Shown: positions 41,340 to 51,437, numbered from the stretch's first letter. The stretch is DNA of 64,000 nucleotides from CAWABB01 sp963780165 (GCA_963780165.1 CAWABB010000004.1:248001-312000); one strand, 5' to 3'. A program made the numbers and translations. The notes: generated by a model from the sequence alone, not told the origin.

Positions 41340-43761
41340 TCGGCGGCGCGGCGGCTGGCCGGCTCACTTTCTGGCTCCCATCGCGCTTGCGGCCGCGCTG
41401 ACCGCGCTTGCGGCGCAGGCGACAGCGGGGCAGGGGCCGGAATCGGGAACGGCCCCCGTCCCGACGCTCCCTTCTTCGTTTCCCCTCGATTCCTACACTC
41501 CCCACGGGTATATCGACAACCCGTACCATTCAATGGTGTTCAACCGGAGCGGAGTGATCCGATCGTATCCTCCGCTCGGGATGGGCTGGTGGCGCACCGA
41601 TTTCGAGGGCGCCTACGGCGACGGCCCGCGAAACTATCTGAACTACGTTTCGCTGATGCAGGTGTCCCTGCACGCACGCGGCGAGACATTCCTGGGGAGC
41701 GAAGACTTCGCCCGGGCCGGCTGTGAGCTCGCGTCGTCGTACCACACCAAGCATGCGTTGAGCTACGATTGGACATTCCGGTCGATCACGACCAGCGTGC
41801 TCTATTTCCTCCCGCGCGAGCACACGCTGGCCTGCCTGGTGACGCTCAAGAACGCTTCGTCCACTTCGGAAGAGGTCGTGATTCACGCGACACACGTGTA
41901 CGCGACCGGGCCCCTGAAATGGTGGGGCAGGGACGGGATGGTCTCACGGTATGTCCCCGAGGCCGGAGGAGCAGTGGCCAAGGTCTGGGCGTACGGCGAC
42001 GCATTCGCGATGGGTGCGACCGCCACTGCTGTCGCGCACCACGGGTTCGCCTCCGCCGCGGAATGGGAGGGATGGGTTCGGTCAGGTGGCCGTCAGTCCG
42101 GAGGGGTCGCATCGTTGCGTGGCCGGGGGCCGTTGCGCACGAGCCTTAGCTATGCGGTGACGGTCCCGCCCCGGGCATCCACCACGTTGCTGGTGTGCCT
42201 CAGTCGGGGTCCCAGTGAGGAGGAGGCGCTGAAGGAGTTGCGGAACGGACTGGGCTCCTCGGCCGACAGTCTCGCGCGGCAGCTTGAGCGGGACGAGCGA
42301 TTCTGGTCGGGCGCGCCGCGCCTGTCCGGAGACTGGCCGGTGTCCTGGAAGCGTGGGTGGGTGTACGATTTCGAGACCCTCCGCATGACCGTTCGGCCGC
42401 CGCTCGGCATCTTTCGCCACCCGTGGGACGGGATGCAGGTGCATTCGCCGCGCCTGGTGCTGGGGGAGACTGCGCTCGACATGCAGGCGCTGGGTTATGC
42501 GGACCCGGACCTTGCGCGGGAGGTCATTCTCGGAACGTTTGCGGATGCCCCAGCCCCCAACATCCCCTGCGCGCGCGAGGATGCAAGCGTCAACATGGTT
42601 TCTTCCGACGGGTCGGAGTGCGGCACCGCTCCGATGTGGGGCTATCCGTTCCATGTCATCGCATCGCTGTTCCAGTCCACGCGCGACAGCCAGTGGGTGA
42701 AGGAGTTGTACCCCCGGCTCTCTGCATATCTCGAATGGTGGCTGGCGAACCGGACCGACAAGGAGGGATGGCTGCACTGCAACAACAGCTGGGAATCCGG
42801 GCAGGATGGTTCGCGCCGGTTTCTTGTGGCCGAGGGGAACGAGGCGGCGGTTGCCGACTTCGTCCGCACTGTGGATGTCGAGGCAAGCATGGCGCAGGCC
42901 ATGACCGTCATGAGCACGTTTGCCGGGGTTGCGGGGCATCCCGAGGACCGGCAGCGATGGGAGGAGCTCGCGTCGCGCCGGGTTGCCAACACGAGATCGA
43001 TGTACGTCGACGGCTGGTTTCGCGACTGGGATGCGCGCTCCGGGCGTCCTATCATCCTGCCCGACCACGTGGACGTGATGATGCTGACTCCGTTGACATG
43101 CGGAGTTGCCGCACCCGACCAGATCCGCGGAGTCCTGCCGACAGTGCGAGCCACTCTTCAGAACAAGCCGGGGTGGATCCAATGGCCGCCGGCCCTGCAA
43201 ACGTTTACCGAGGCGGCGTGGAACGGCGGCTTCCAGGCGGAGGCTGCGGAAGAGATCGCGCGCATCGCAGACCGGGTCTATGCCCGCACCGACGCCCGGC
43301 AGATCCGGACTGTCGATTCAACGGACCAGTTCTCGTACAGGATCCCCGGTGTGGCAAACGAGTTCTGGCCGCTGAAGGACCGCCCGGCCGGCGGCGAGAA
43401 CTACGGCTGGGGAGCGACGCTCCCGACCCACATTATCCGGACCATCATGGGCCTCCGTGAATACGACGATGGGCGGAGGACTGGATTCACGGTCGCGCCC
43501 GCGCTGCCCGGCAAGTTCCGGAAGCCGGGGATGAGCCTCGGTCTCACGGGATTTCGATATCTGGACCGGCGGTTCGATGTGCTGTACACGGCAGGCGCCG
43601 GGAGGTCTGTCGAGGTCAAGGTCTCTCCGGTCGGCCGGGCTGTCGCGCGATTCGAGGTGATGGACCGCACGTCGGACCGGGTCGTGGCGCGCTCCTCCGC
43701 GGGTGAGCCAGCGGTGTTCTCCGCGCGCGCCGGGGAAGCCTTCATCGTGGTCATCAGGTGA
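41275..43761 (+). CDS. (alpha/alpha)6-barrel glycoside hydrolase, GH63/trehalase-like
   Basis: This is a protein of about 828 residues. An export signal (PIALAAALTALAAQATAG) is preceded by a long n-region. The N-terminal half is a beta-sandwich domain (VFNRSGVIRSYPPLGMGWWRTDFEG). The C-terminal half is an (alpha/alpha)6 toroid with WGYPFHVIASLFQSTRD, LHCNNSWESGQDGSRRF (similar to the WESG segment in GH63 and GH37), GWIQWPPALQTFTEAAWNGGF and NEFWPLKDRPAGGENYGWGATLPTH. The start is uncertain: ATG 41275 overlaps the PorV-like gene by 65 bases and no start codon lies closer to the signal. The substrate is unknown; family members cleave alpha-glucosides or mannosylglycerate. Confidence 0.75.
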   Translation: MPTTTTRPWEEVIASGSGFRSDRRRGGWPAHFLAPIALAAALTALAAQATAGQGPESGTAPVPTLPSSFPLDSYTPHGYIDNPYHSMVFNRSGVIRSYPPLGMGWWRTDFEGAYGDGPRNYLNYVSLMQVSLHARGETFLGSEDFARAGCELASSYHTKHALSYDWTFRSITTSVLYFLPREHTLACLVTLKNASSTSEEVVIHATHVYATGPLKWWGRDGMVSRYVPEAGGAVAKVWAYGDAFAMGATATAVAHHGFASAAEWEGWVRSGGRQSGGVASLRGRGPLRTSLSYAVTVPPRASTTLLVCLSRGPSEEEALKELRNGLGSSADSLARQLERDERFWSGAPRLSGDWPVSWKRGWVYDFETLRMTVRPPLGIFRHPWDGMQVHSPRLVLGETALDMQALGYADPDLAREVILGTFADAPAPNIPCAREDASVNMVSSDGSECGTAPMWGYPFHVIASLFQSTRDSQWVKELYPRLSAYLEWWLANRTDKEGWLHCNNSWESGQDGSRRFLVAEGNEAAVADFVRTVDVEASMAQAMTVMSTFAGVAGHPEDRQRWEELASRRVANTRSMYVDGWFRDWDARSGRPIILPDHVDVMMLTPLTCGVAAPDQIRGVLPTVRATLQNKPGWIQWPPALQTFTEAAWNGGFQAEAAEEIARIADRVYARTDARQIRTVDSTDQFSYRIPGVANEFWPLKDRPAGGENYGWGATLPTHIIRTIMGLREYDDGRRTGFTVAPALPGKFRKPGMSLGLTGFRYLDRRFDVLYTAGAGRSVEVKVSPVGRAVARFEVMDRTSDRVVARSSAGEPAVFSARAGEAFIVVIR

Positions 43762-43772
43762 GGAGAAGCAGG

Positions 43773-46493
43773 ATGCGACTGTTGGTCATCTCAGCCCTCG
43801 CGCTTGTCACAGCGATCCCCCTGTCGGCCCAGCGCCCGTTTCTCTCGTCGCTGCAGGCGACAAAGGATGCACCCCTGTTCACCACCTACGCCGCGGCGAT
43901 GGAGCGCTCGGAGTTCACACTCGACGAAGGATATCATCTGTCGTACTACGACACCTCGCGCGGGATCGAATTCACAACCGACAATGCCGGCGATTGGGGG
44001 CTCGCATTCCGGAGGGGCTCGCGCTTCGTCGTCGGCTTGAACGGGCTCGCACGTCAGCCTGTCGTGACCGCGTCGTACTCGGACATGGTGCGGTACTCGT
44101 ATGCGCCGTTCGACGACGTCGAGGCGAAGGCGACGTTCGTGGTCGCCAGCTCGCACATGGCGGTGCACGAAGTGACCCTGACGAACACGGGACGCTCCAG
44201 CGTCCAGCTCGACCTGATTCCGTTCCTGCAGAACCGCGGGCGAGCGTTCAACAATGTGAGTCTTCAGAAAGACCTGAACGCTCTCGCGTTCACGCACGAG
44301 GAATTCCCGGATTCCTGGGTGCTGGAGCACGGCGTCCCGTACGTTCCGCTCGTGCACGATCTTCTTACGTTCTCGGAACCGGTCGACAGGCTGGTCAGCT
44401 TCATGAGTTACCGGTGGGGCGCCGTGGATATCCCGCCCTCCATCGAGTTGAATCGCGCTCCGGTGTTCGTCGTGTGGGGGCGGATGACGCATGGAAACGG
44501 CGAGCGGTGCCTGCACACCGCCGCGGGGGTGGGGATGACGGTCGTATACAAGAATGACCCCGGGCGAATTCTGACCGAGACGGCTCCCCGCTGGGGATAC
44601 ACTGTTGGGTTCTCCTCTTCGTCAGCCCTCTACGGAACCGACGTTGCGAACTTCGGCCCCGTTCACGCAGGCGACTCCATTACGGTGATGCTCCGCTGCA
44701 ACGCCACCGGTGAGACTGCGACCATTGCCACGGCTGTCGGCGACACCTCGAAGGAGCACGACCGCCGCATCGATGCACAGTTCAGTCCGACTTCCGGCCC
44801 CGTGCCTCCGGCCGGCGTGCGACGCGACATCTGGGGGAGCGGCACGGAGCTCCGCCTGTACTGGAAGCCGGCTCCCGGGCTGCGCTATGCGGTGTACCGC
44901 CGCGACTATCGCGCGGGCGGCACATACGAGCGTGTCGCGGGACCTTCGGAACAGCCGTTTTACACGGAAAAGAACATCGGTGACGACAAAATCTACGGGT
45001 TTGTGGTAGTGTCGGTGGATGCCAGCGACCGCAGGAGCGGCCATTCGAATGAGGTCAACAATATCGAGGGGAGCGACTTCCTCACCGATGTGAAGTACCC
45101 GGGGCAGGTCAAGGCCGACGCGCGGGATCTCGTGAAGGTGCTCGGGGCGTGGAAGCGCGTGGACCTCGCGCCCGGGCAGTCGAAGTCGTTCCGCGTCGTC
45201 CGTGCGGTGCGCCGGCCGGAGGCCAGCCAGGACACGTTGCTGGCTCATGCGCGCCGGCTCCTCACGGCCGACCTGGACGCCTATCAGACGGCGGACGAGA
45301 AGCTCTACAGCGCGATCCCGCCTCTCCCCGGAGCCGACCCTGACCACCAGCTCCTGTACTGGAGCGCGTACTCGCTGATGCGGCAGGTCATGCTGCCGCC
45401 CGAGGGGAAGTGTTCGTACAACTACTACGTCTTCTCGCGCGAGCCGCAGTGGGGGTGGGGGCACGGCGGACAGGTGTTTCACGAAAGCCTCACGATGCTC
45501 GCCTACGCGCTGATGGATCCAGTGAGCGCGATGAATTCCCAGCGCGTCTACCGGGAGCGGCAGTGGAAGGACGGGTACATTCTGTACCGGACCGGGCCGT
45601 ACCTGGACGAATCCATCATTCACGAGGGACAGTACACGACGTCCGCACCATGGTACGCCTGGCAGAACTGGGAGGTGTATCGCCTCACGAAGGATCGAAG
45701 CTTCCTGGAAGAGATGTATGCGTCCAGCACGAAGCTCTACGATTACTACGTGTCGCGGCGCGATCAGGATGGTGACGGCCTCTGCGAATGGGGAGGGCAC
45801 GCCGTACTGGAATCCGTGCGCGACGCGCGCGTGGCGGTGTGGGATGAGGTGGGATGGCCCTCCAATTTCGAAGGGGTCGACCTGAACGCCATGCTTGTCA
45901 GCGAGGAGAAGGCGCTTGCGGCGATGGCGCGCGAGCTCGGAAAAAAAGGCGACGCGACATCGTGGGATGAGCGCGCGCGGGTGCGGACAGACCTGATCAA
46001 CAGGACGATGTGGGACGCGTCGACTGGCTTCTACTACAATGTCGATCGGTCGGACAACGATTTCTCGTTCAAGGCGCCGAACGACCTGAAGCGTCGCGAG
46101 ATCATCGGCTTCCTGCCGCTCTGGGCAGGACTGGCGGACTCGATGCAGGCCGCGACGCTTGTGCGTTCGCTGCTCGACTCGAGCATGTTCTGGCGGCCGT
46201 ATGGTGTGCCGTCACTCTCCGCGTCGGATTCCTACTACAACCCGAAGGGGTACTGGAACGGGCCGGTCTGGGTTGAGTGGGACTATCTGATTCAGCGCGG
46301 GCTCCAGCAGTACGGATACCACGCACAGGCGAAGGAGCTCGTGCGCAGGGTGGCAGCCGGGATGATCGCGCAGTTGAAGAAGGACCACAACTTCTGGGAG
46401 TTCTACAGTCCGGACGAGCCCTGGGCCGGATATCACAAGACGTACATCTGGGCCGGATTGATCGCGCGGATGATGGCCGACGCCAGTCACTGA
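43773..46493 (+). CDS. (alpha/alpha)6-barrel glycoside hydrolase with inserted fibronectin-like domain
   Basis: This is a 906-residue exported protein (signal RLLVISALALVTAIPLSAQ). The N-terminal beta-domain starts DAPLFTTYAAAMERSEF. A fibronectin type III-like domain is inserted at about residues 348-434 (RLYWKPAPGLRYAVYRRDY, YGFVVVSVDASDRRSG). The toroid runs from about 520 with WGWGHGGQVFHESLTML, CEWGGHAVLESVRDARVAVWDEVG, TMWDASTGFYYNVDRS, EIIGFLPLWAGLAD, and GYWNGPVWVEWDYLI. AGGAG lies seven bases before ATG 43773, itself 11 bases after the previous stop. It is a clear paralog of the gene at 51438 but that one lacks the inserted domain. Substrate unknown. Confidence 0.82.
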   Translation: MRLLVISALALVTAIPLSAQRPFLSSLQATKDAPLFTTYAAAMERSEFTLDEGYHLSYYDTSRGIEFTTDNAGDWGLAFRRGSRFVVGLNGLARQPVVTASYSDMVRYSYAPFDDVEAKATFVVASSHMAVHEVTLTNTGRSSVQLDLIPFLQNRGRAFNNVSLQKDLNALAFTHEEFPDSWVLEHGVPYVPLVHDLLTFSEPVDRLVSFMSYRWGAVDIPPSIELNRAPVFVVWGRMTHGNGERCLHTAAGVGMTVVYKNDPGRILTETAPRWGYTVGFSSSSALYGTDVANFGPVHAGDSITVMLRCNATGETATIATAVGDTSKEHDRRIDAQFSPTSGPVPPAGVRRDIWGSGTELRLYWKPAPGLRYAVYRRDYRAGGTYERVAGPSEQPFYTEKNIGDDKIYGFVVVSVDASDRRSGHSNEVNNIEGSDFLTDVKYPGQVKADARDLVKVLGAWKRVDLAPGQSKSFRVVRAVRRPEASQDTLLAHARRLLTADLDAYQTADEKLYSAIPPLPGADPDHQLLYWSAYSLMRQVMLPPEGKCSYNYYVFSREPQWGWGHGGQVFHESLTMLAYALMDPVSAMNSQRVYRERQWKDGYILYRTGPYLDESIIHEGQYTTSAPWYAWQNWEVYRLTKDRSFLEEMYASSTKLYDYYVSRRDQDGDGLCEWGGHAVLESVRDARVAVWDEVGWPSNFEGVDLNAMLVSEEKALAAMARELGKKGDATSWDERARVRTDLINRTMWDASTGFYYNVDRSDNDFSFKAPNDLKRREIIGFLPLWAGLADSMQAATLVRSLLDSSMFWRPYGVPSLSASDSYYNPKGYWNGPVWVEWDYLIQRGLQQYGYHAQAKELVRRVAAGMIAQLKKDHNFWEFYSPDEPWAGYHKTYIWAGLIARMMADASH

Positions 46494-46503
46494 AAGGGTG
46501 GTA

Positions 46504-49299
46504 ATGAAGTCGAGACATATCGTTGTCTTTATCCTGCTCGCGCTCGGGTGCGGGACCCTCGCCCGCGCCGAAGGGATCCAGGGCGTGGAATTTGCGTCGA
46601 AGGGTGGGCTAACGGTTGCAGGGTATAGGGACGGCTCCGGGAAGACCGTCCGACTTTCTGTGGCTCTGCCGCTCTTCACGTGCACGGTCAATGACGCGCT
46701 GAAAAGCGCCGCCGACTGTTCGGTTATGAAACAGGGCGATTCGCTGGCATGGACGAGCCCGTTCGGGCTTGCGGGGTCAGTTCGCTGGACGCCAGGCGGA
46801 CCGAGGGGGTGGAAGGGCACGATCACCTTCAAAAACGCATCGGATTCGACGCTTCGCCTCGCCGAGATCGTTCCGCTGGGCGAGTCCCCGGAACGCGCGT
46901 TCATCCGCGCTTCCGGCCCGTCCGGCCATCAGTTCCGCCTGAGCCGCTCCACGCTCTTCCGCCCGGGGGTGGGCCCTATCGGGGTCGTCTTGCCTGACAA
47001 CGCCTGGGAACTCGGGTTCTGCGACGCGACGGCGGGCAACGGCAGATCGCTTGTGGCGATTGTGCGCCGCACCAACTCGGACGGCTCGGATGTGCGGCGG
47101 TTCAGGACCGAGCTCAAGCCTGGCGGATGGGTGCAGTACGACATCTACGTCGATGATCACGGGGGCGACTGGCGGGACGGGCTGCGCCTCATGTTCCAGG
47201 GCCGTTGGCTCTACGACCTGGAGTCGTTCGATGACACGCTGTTCAAACGTCCGGACCTCGCGTGGATCAGGGAGAGCTATCTGTTGATGCTCCAGTTCGC
47301 GTGGGACCGGGAGTACTATGACGCGCTGACAGGGACGTCGAAATTCAAGACATTCCTCCCGTCCATGGACTCGCTCGTGGGAGGATATGAAGCATATATG
47401 CTCTGGCCTACATGGCCGCGCCTCGGGCTGGATCAGCGCAACCAGTGGGATATGTATCGTGATCTTCCGGGCGGGATTGCGGAGCTGAAGAGCCAGGTTG
47501 CCTTCGCGCGCACGCGCGGGACGAAGTTCTTCATTGCATACAATCCGTGGGACGAAAGCACCCGGAAAGAGGATCACCTCGCGGGCATGGAGAGCATGCT
47601 CCGCACGCTCGATGCAGACGGCGTCGTGCTTGATACGTGGGGCCAGTCGAGCCGCGATTTCCAGGCGGCGGCCGACAGGGTCAAGCCGGGCGTGATCATG
47701 TACAGCGAAGGGATGGCAGTCCCCGCCGACATGCCGGGCATCGTCGCGGGGAGAGTGCACGACGCGATCTACATGCCGCCACCGCTCAACCTCAACAAGC
47801 TGATCAAGCCGGACTTCGCCATCTTCCGGGTCATCCAGCTTGCGGAAGGACGGATTCATCGCGAAATCGGCGTCTCCCTGTTCAACGGCTACGGGAACGA
47901 GCTGAACATCATGCGGCCCGGGCGCCCGGACTGGATCGAGGAGGAGCTGGCGTATCTCGGTCTCGCGACGAAGGTGTTGCGCGAGAACGCGTCGGCATTC
48001 ACCGTGAAGGACTGGATCCCGCTGCTCCCGACTACCGTGGACAGTGTCTGGGTCAACTGCTGGCCGGCCGCTGAGAAGACGGTGTACACCGTATACAGCC
48101 TGCGCCCTGAAGGATACAGAGGTCCGCTCTTCGCCGCGCCCCCGGCGCCCGACTTCCATTATGTCAGCCTCTGGCACCACGAGGAGCTTGATCCCGTCCG
48201 GCTTCAGGACACGAGCTACGTGCAGGCGACTGTGGAAGGGTTCAGCCGCGATTGGCTCTGGACGCGGCGCGAAGGGAGCGTCGATTGCATCGCGAGGCTT
48301 CCGCGGCTTCTTGACGTTTCGGTGGAAGGAGACTCACTGTTCGTCTCGGGACGCCGCGGCACCCGGATCGTGTTCTCGGCGGGAAACCCGTCCTACTCGA
48401 CGCGCAGCGCGGAGCTCTCCCCGGGCACGCATGCCGTGTCTCTTCTGGCAACGGTCGGCCGCCACGAGGAGAAGTTCGTCGTGCAGCTGTTCGACGGCCG
48501 TGAGCTCCTCGACGAACGGATCGTGAACGTGCCCCTCGCCACGCCGCGGATGATCTCGGGTGTGACCCGAACGAGGCCTGCGGCCAACGCACCAAAGGGG
48601 ATGACGGAGGTCCCGGCCGGAACGATTGTCTACAACACGACCCGGAGCTTCCTGAGCCCCAACGAAGTCATTCCGTACCCCGGTTCGGGAAAGCCCGACA
48701 CGCTCGCCATGCAGCGGTTTTTTATCGACACCTATCCGGTCACAAACAGCGATTTTGCTGCTTTTTTGGCCGCCGAGAAGTACAGACCGAAGGATCCCGC
48801 GAACTTCCTGAAGCACTGGGCAAAGGGGAACCCGCCGGCGGGCATGGAAGACCATCCGGTCGTATACGTGGACGCAACGGATGCGCAGGCGTATGCCCGG
48901 TGGGCCGGCAAGCGGCTTCCGACCGAGATCGAGTGGCAGTACGCGGCGCAGGGGACAGACGGAAGGAAGTACCCCTGGGGTCCGGCGATGGATTCGACAC
49001 GCTGCAACTGGAAGCTCGAACACACTTCTTCTGTGACGGCATACCCCGGAGGAGCGAGCCCGTTCGGCGTTATGGATCTCATCGGCAACGTCTGGCAGCT
49101 CACGAACGACGTGTACGACAACGGGACGTTTGTGTTCTGCATGCTGCGGGGAGGGAGTTACTACAACCCAACGTCGAGCTGGTGGTACATCCCGGGCGGT
49201 CCGCAGCCCGCAGACAATCCGCAGATCCTGCTGATGGTGTCGCCGGCGTTGAACCGTTGCGCGACCGTGGGATTCCGATGCGTGAAGGATGCAGGGTGA
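46504..49299 (+). CDS. Glycoside-hydrolase-like barrel fused to an FGE-sulfatase (SUMF1) fold
   Basis: This is a 931-residue exported protein (signal RHIVVFILLALGCGTLARA). Residues 20-230 form a beta-sandwich. Residues 240-560 form a TIM-barrel-like catalytic region (LMLQFAWDREYYDAL, GTKFFIAYNPWDES, DGVVLDTWGQSSRDF, VIMYSEGMAV), where DxW and SEG are candidate catalytic acids of a GH36/GH27-like or DUF6259-like enzyme. Residues 700-931 are a formylglycine-generating-enzyme fold (MTEVPAGTIVYN, FFIDTYPVTNSDFAAFL, RWAGKRLPTEIEWQYAAQG, LIGNVWQLTNDVYDNG, LRGGSYYNP, GFRCV). The C-x4-C active pair expected before the last motif is not visible (NRCATVGFRC only), so it likely binds rather than oxidises. 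Start ATG 46504, eleven bases after the preceding gene. Confidence 0.8.
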   Translation: MKSRHIVVFILLALGCGTLARAEGIQGVEFASKGGLTVAGYRDGSGKTVRLSVALPLFTCTVNDALKSAADCSVMKQGDSLAWTSPFGLAGSVRWTPGGPRGWKGTITFKNASDSTLRLAEIVPLGESPERAFIRASGPSGHQFRLSRSTLFRPGVGPIGVVLPDNAWELGFCDATAGNGRSLVAIVRRTNSDGSDVRRFRTELKPGGWVQYDIYVDDHGGDWRDGLRLMFQGRWLYDLESFDDTLFKRPDLAWIRESYLLMLQFAWDREYYDALTGTSKFKTFLPSMDSLVGGYEAYMLWPTWPRLGLDQRNQWDMYRDLPGGIAELKSQVAFARTRGTKFFIAYNPWDESTRKEDHLAGMESMLRTLDADGVVLDTWGQSSRDFQAAADRVKPGVIMYSEGMAVPADMPGIVAGRVHDAIYMPPPLNLNKLIKPDFAIFRVIQLAEGRIHREIGVSLFNGYGNELNIMRPGRPDWIEEELAYLGLATKVLRENASAFTVKDWIPLLPTTVDSVWVNCWPAAEKTVYTVYSLRPEGYRGPLFAAPPAPDFHYVSLWHHEELDPVRLQDTSYVQATVEGFSRDWLWTRREGSVDCIARLPRLLDVSVEGDSLFVSGRRGTRIVFSAGNPSYSTRSAELSPGTHAVSLLATVGRHEEKFVVQLFDGRELLDERIVNVPLATPRMISGVTRTRPAANAPKGMTEVPAGTIVYNTTRSFLSPNEVIPYPGSGKPDTLAMQRFFIDTYPVTNSDFAAFLAAEKYRPKDPANFLKHWAKGNPPAGMEDHPVVYVDATDAQAYARWAGKRLPTEIEWQYAAQGTDGRKYPWGPAMDSTRCNWKLEHTSSVTAYPGGASPFGVMDLIGNVWQLTNDVYDNGTFVFCMLRGGSYYNPTSSWWYIPGGPQPADNPQILLMVSPALNRCATVGFRCVKDAG

Positions 49300-49471
49300 G
49301 GAGTTGGTGCGTCACGGATCCCGGGTGACGTTCTTGGCTTCGGACACGATGGCTGGGATGCGGGACATCAAGCCTGATGAGTGAGCTGGCCGTCGGTCAA
49401 GGACGCCGACAGCCCTGCCTGCGCATCCGGCGAAGTACATGATCACATTCTATTGTGAAGGCTGGGTCATC
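49300..49471. other. Intergenic region with an inverted repeat related to the pnt repeats
   Basis: 172 bases between the fusion gene and the GH172 gene. At 49310-49330 there is an inverted repeat with arms CGTCAC and GTGACG, preceded by GTG so that the half-site GTGCGTCAC of the repeats at 15013-15300 reappears. It sits ten bases after the stop codon. The rest shows no clear promoter. Confidence 0.5.
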
Positions 49472-51424
49472 ATGAAATGCATCACGTGGGCGCTGATCAT
49501 CACGGCGTTCTCTGCCGTCCCGGCGATCGCCCAGCCGGTTGCCGCACCCGACATCGATGCTCTCCCATTTCTGAAGGAGGGCAGGCTGCTTCAGGTTTCG
49601 AGCTATGATCGCACGGGAGGGAACAGCGACTTCATAGCGATCAAGAGCGGCGAGACCGCGACGCTCGCGGACATCACCGGTCCGGGCGTCATCGTGAGAA
49701 TCTGGGTGACGATCGCGTCCCCCGACAAGTATTTCCTGCGCCGGATCGTCCTGAGGATGTTCTGGGACGGGGAGGCGACGCCGTCCGTCGAGGTTCCGGT
49801 CGGGGACTTCTTCGGGACGGGTTTCCAGTACAAGCAGTACGTGACGGCATATCTGGGGATGTCCAGCGGCGGCTACTACTCATTCTTTCCGATGCCGTTC
49901 GGGAAGTCGGCCCGGGTCGAGGTGGTGAACGAGACGGGGGAGGAGATCAACTCGTTCTACTATCACATCGACTACCGGAAGCTCGAGAAGCCGCTGCCCG
50001 CCACTGCAGCGTACTTTCATGCCCAGTGGCGGCGTGACACGAGGGCCGGGCGCGATGCGAACTACACCATCCTCGAAGCGACAGGCCGCGGCCACCTGGT
50101 CGGCGTGAACATGAACATGCAGAGCTACGGCAACGGGATGCAGTATCTCGAGGGCGACGAAATGGTGTACGTGGACGGGGAGAAGGAGCCCTCCATCTAC
50201 GGGACCGGGACAGAGGACTACTTCACCAGCGGATGGTACTTCAACCGCGGGGAGTACGCTGCGCCGTATCACGGCCTCATCCTCAAGGACGACTCGCTGT
50301 CCCGGATTGCCGCCTATCGATTCCATATTCAGGATGCCATTCCGTTCACGCGCTCGCTCCGGTTCACGATCGAGCACGGCCACGGCAACGAGGAAATCGC
50401 GGACTACAGCAGCACGGCATACTGGTATCAGCTCGAACCCCATCAGGCGTTTCCGGCGATGCCCCCGGCGGGGTTCCGCATCCCGCTCCGGGTAGCGGTG
50501 CCCAACGGCGCGATCGAAGCGGAATCACTGACGGTGTCGGGAAAGGGGCTGACCGCGAAACCGGAGGACATGAAGCAGTACGGTGCAGACTGGAGCGGAA
50601 ATCGGCAGCTGGTGCTGGAGGGGGCGGAAGCAGGCTCGAAGTTCTCGGTTTCGGTCCCTGTCGCAGAGGAACGGTATGATCTTTCTGTCTACTACTCGAT
50701 GGGTCCCGGATACGGAAACGTCGATATCAGCCATGGTGGGGCGGTCGTCGGATCGATCAAGGGATATGCCCCCGACGTCGTACCCGGAGGGAAAGTGGTG
50801 CTGAAGGACCTCGGCGCGACCAACGGCGTCATCCCTCTCGAATGCACGGTGACCGGGAAGGACGAAAAGGCATCCGGCTACGCGGTGGGGGTCGACGCGT
50901 TCGTCGCGGAGCCGAAGCGGGTATACATCCCGGAGTGGTATGTCATCGGACCGTTCCCGAATACGCGCAACGAGAAGCTCCAGCGGCTGGGTCTCGACAC
51001 GCCGTTTCCGCCGGAGCGTGAGATCAAGCTGGATGCGCGCTACGAGGGTGTCAGCGGGCAGAAGGTGTCGTGGGTGCTGAAGCAGACTCCTTCCAGGGGC
51101 CGGTTCGATCTCTACGATTTCGATCCGTACGAGATGGTGGTGGTGTACGCGCTCACCTACATCTATTCGCCCCGGGCCGCGACAGTGCCGTTCCTGCTGG
51201 GGAGTGACGATGGCTCGAAGGTCTTCCTGAACGGAAAGGAGATCCACCGCTTCCTCGCCGTGCGTGTTGCCGCGCCGGATCAGGACCGCATCCCGCTGGC
51301 GCTCAAGGAAGGCTGGAATGCGCTGCTCCTGAAGATTGAGAACAATTATGGCGGGTACAATTTCTATGCTCGCATCATCGACCGGGAGAAGCAGCTTGTC
51401 ATCAGCGCGACGCAGAAGCGGTAG
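49472..51424 (+). CDS. DUF2961 protein, glycoside hydrolase family 172
   Basis: This is a 650-residue exported protein (signal KCITWALIITAFSAVPAIAQ). The N-terminal 370 residues are the double jelly-roll DUF2961/GH172 domain: EGRLLQVSSYDRTGGNSDFI, GPGVIVRIWVTI, PVGDFFGTG, LGMSSGGYYSFFPMPF, and EPSIYGTGTEDYFTSGWYF, where the Glu residues supply the catalytic pair in this family. C-terminal beta-domains, including a PA14/carbohydrate-like module, follow (YIPEWYVIGPFPN, FLLGSDDGSKVFLNGKEI). Known GH172 members act on alpha-arabinofuranosides or fructofuranosides. ATG 49472 matches the signal peptide. Context points to arabinofuranosyl side chains. Confidence 0.85.
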   Translation: MKCITWALIITAFSAVPAIAQPVAAPDIDALPFLKEGRLLQVSSYDRTGGNSDFIAIKSGETATLADITGPGVIVRIWVTIASPDKYFLRRIVLRMFWDGEATPSVEVPVGDFFGTGFQYKQYVTAYLGMSSGGYYSFFPMPFGKSARVEVVNETGEEINSFYYHIDYRKLEKPLPATAAYFHAQWRRDTRAGRDANYTILEATGRGHLVGVNMNMQSYGNGMQYLEGDEMVYVDGEKEPSIYGTGTEDYFTSGWYFNRGEYAAPYHGLILKDDSLSRIAAYRFHIQDAIPFTRSLRFTIEHGHGNEEIADYSSTAYWYQLEPHQAFPAMPPAGFRIPLRVAVPNGAIEAESLTVSGKGLTAKPEDMKQYGADWSGNRQLVLEGAEAGSKFSVSVPVAEERYDLSVYYSMGPGYGNVDISHGGAVVGSIKGYAPDVVPGGKVVLKDLGATNGVIPLECTVTGKDEKASGYAVGVDAFVAEPKRVYIPEWYVIGPFPNTRNEKLQRLGLDTPFPPEREIKLDARYEGVSGQKVSWVLKQTPSRGRFDLYDFDPYEMVVVYALTYIYSPRAATVPFLLGSDDGSKVFLNGKEIHRFLAVRVAAPDQDRIPLALKEGWNALLLKIENNYGGYNFYARIIDREKQLVISATQKR

Positions 51425-51437
51425 GTGGAGGGACGGG

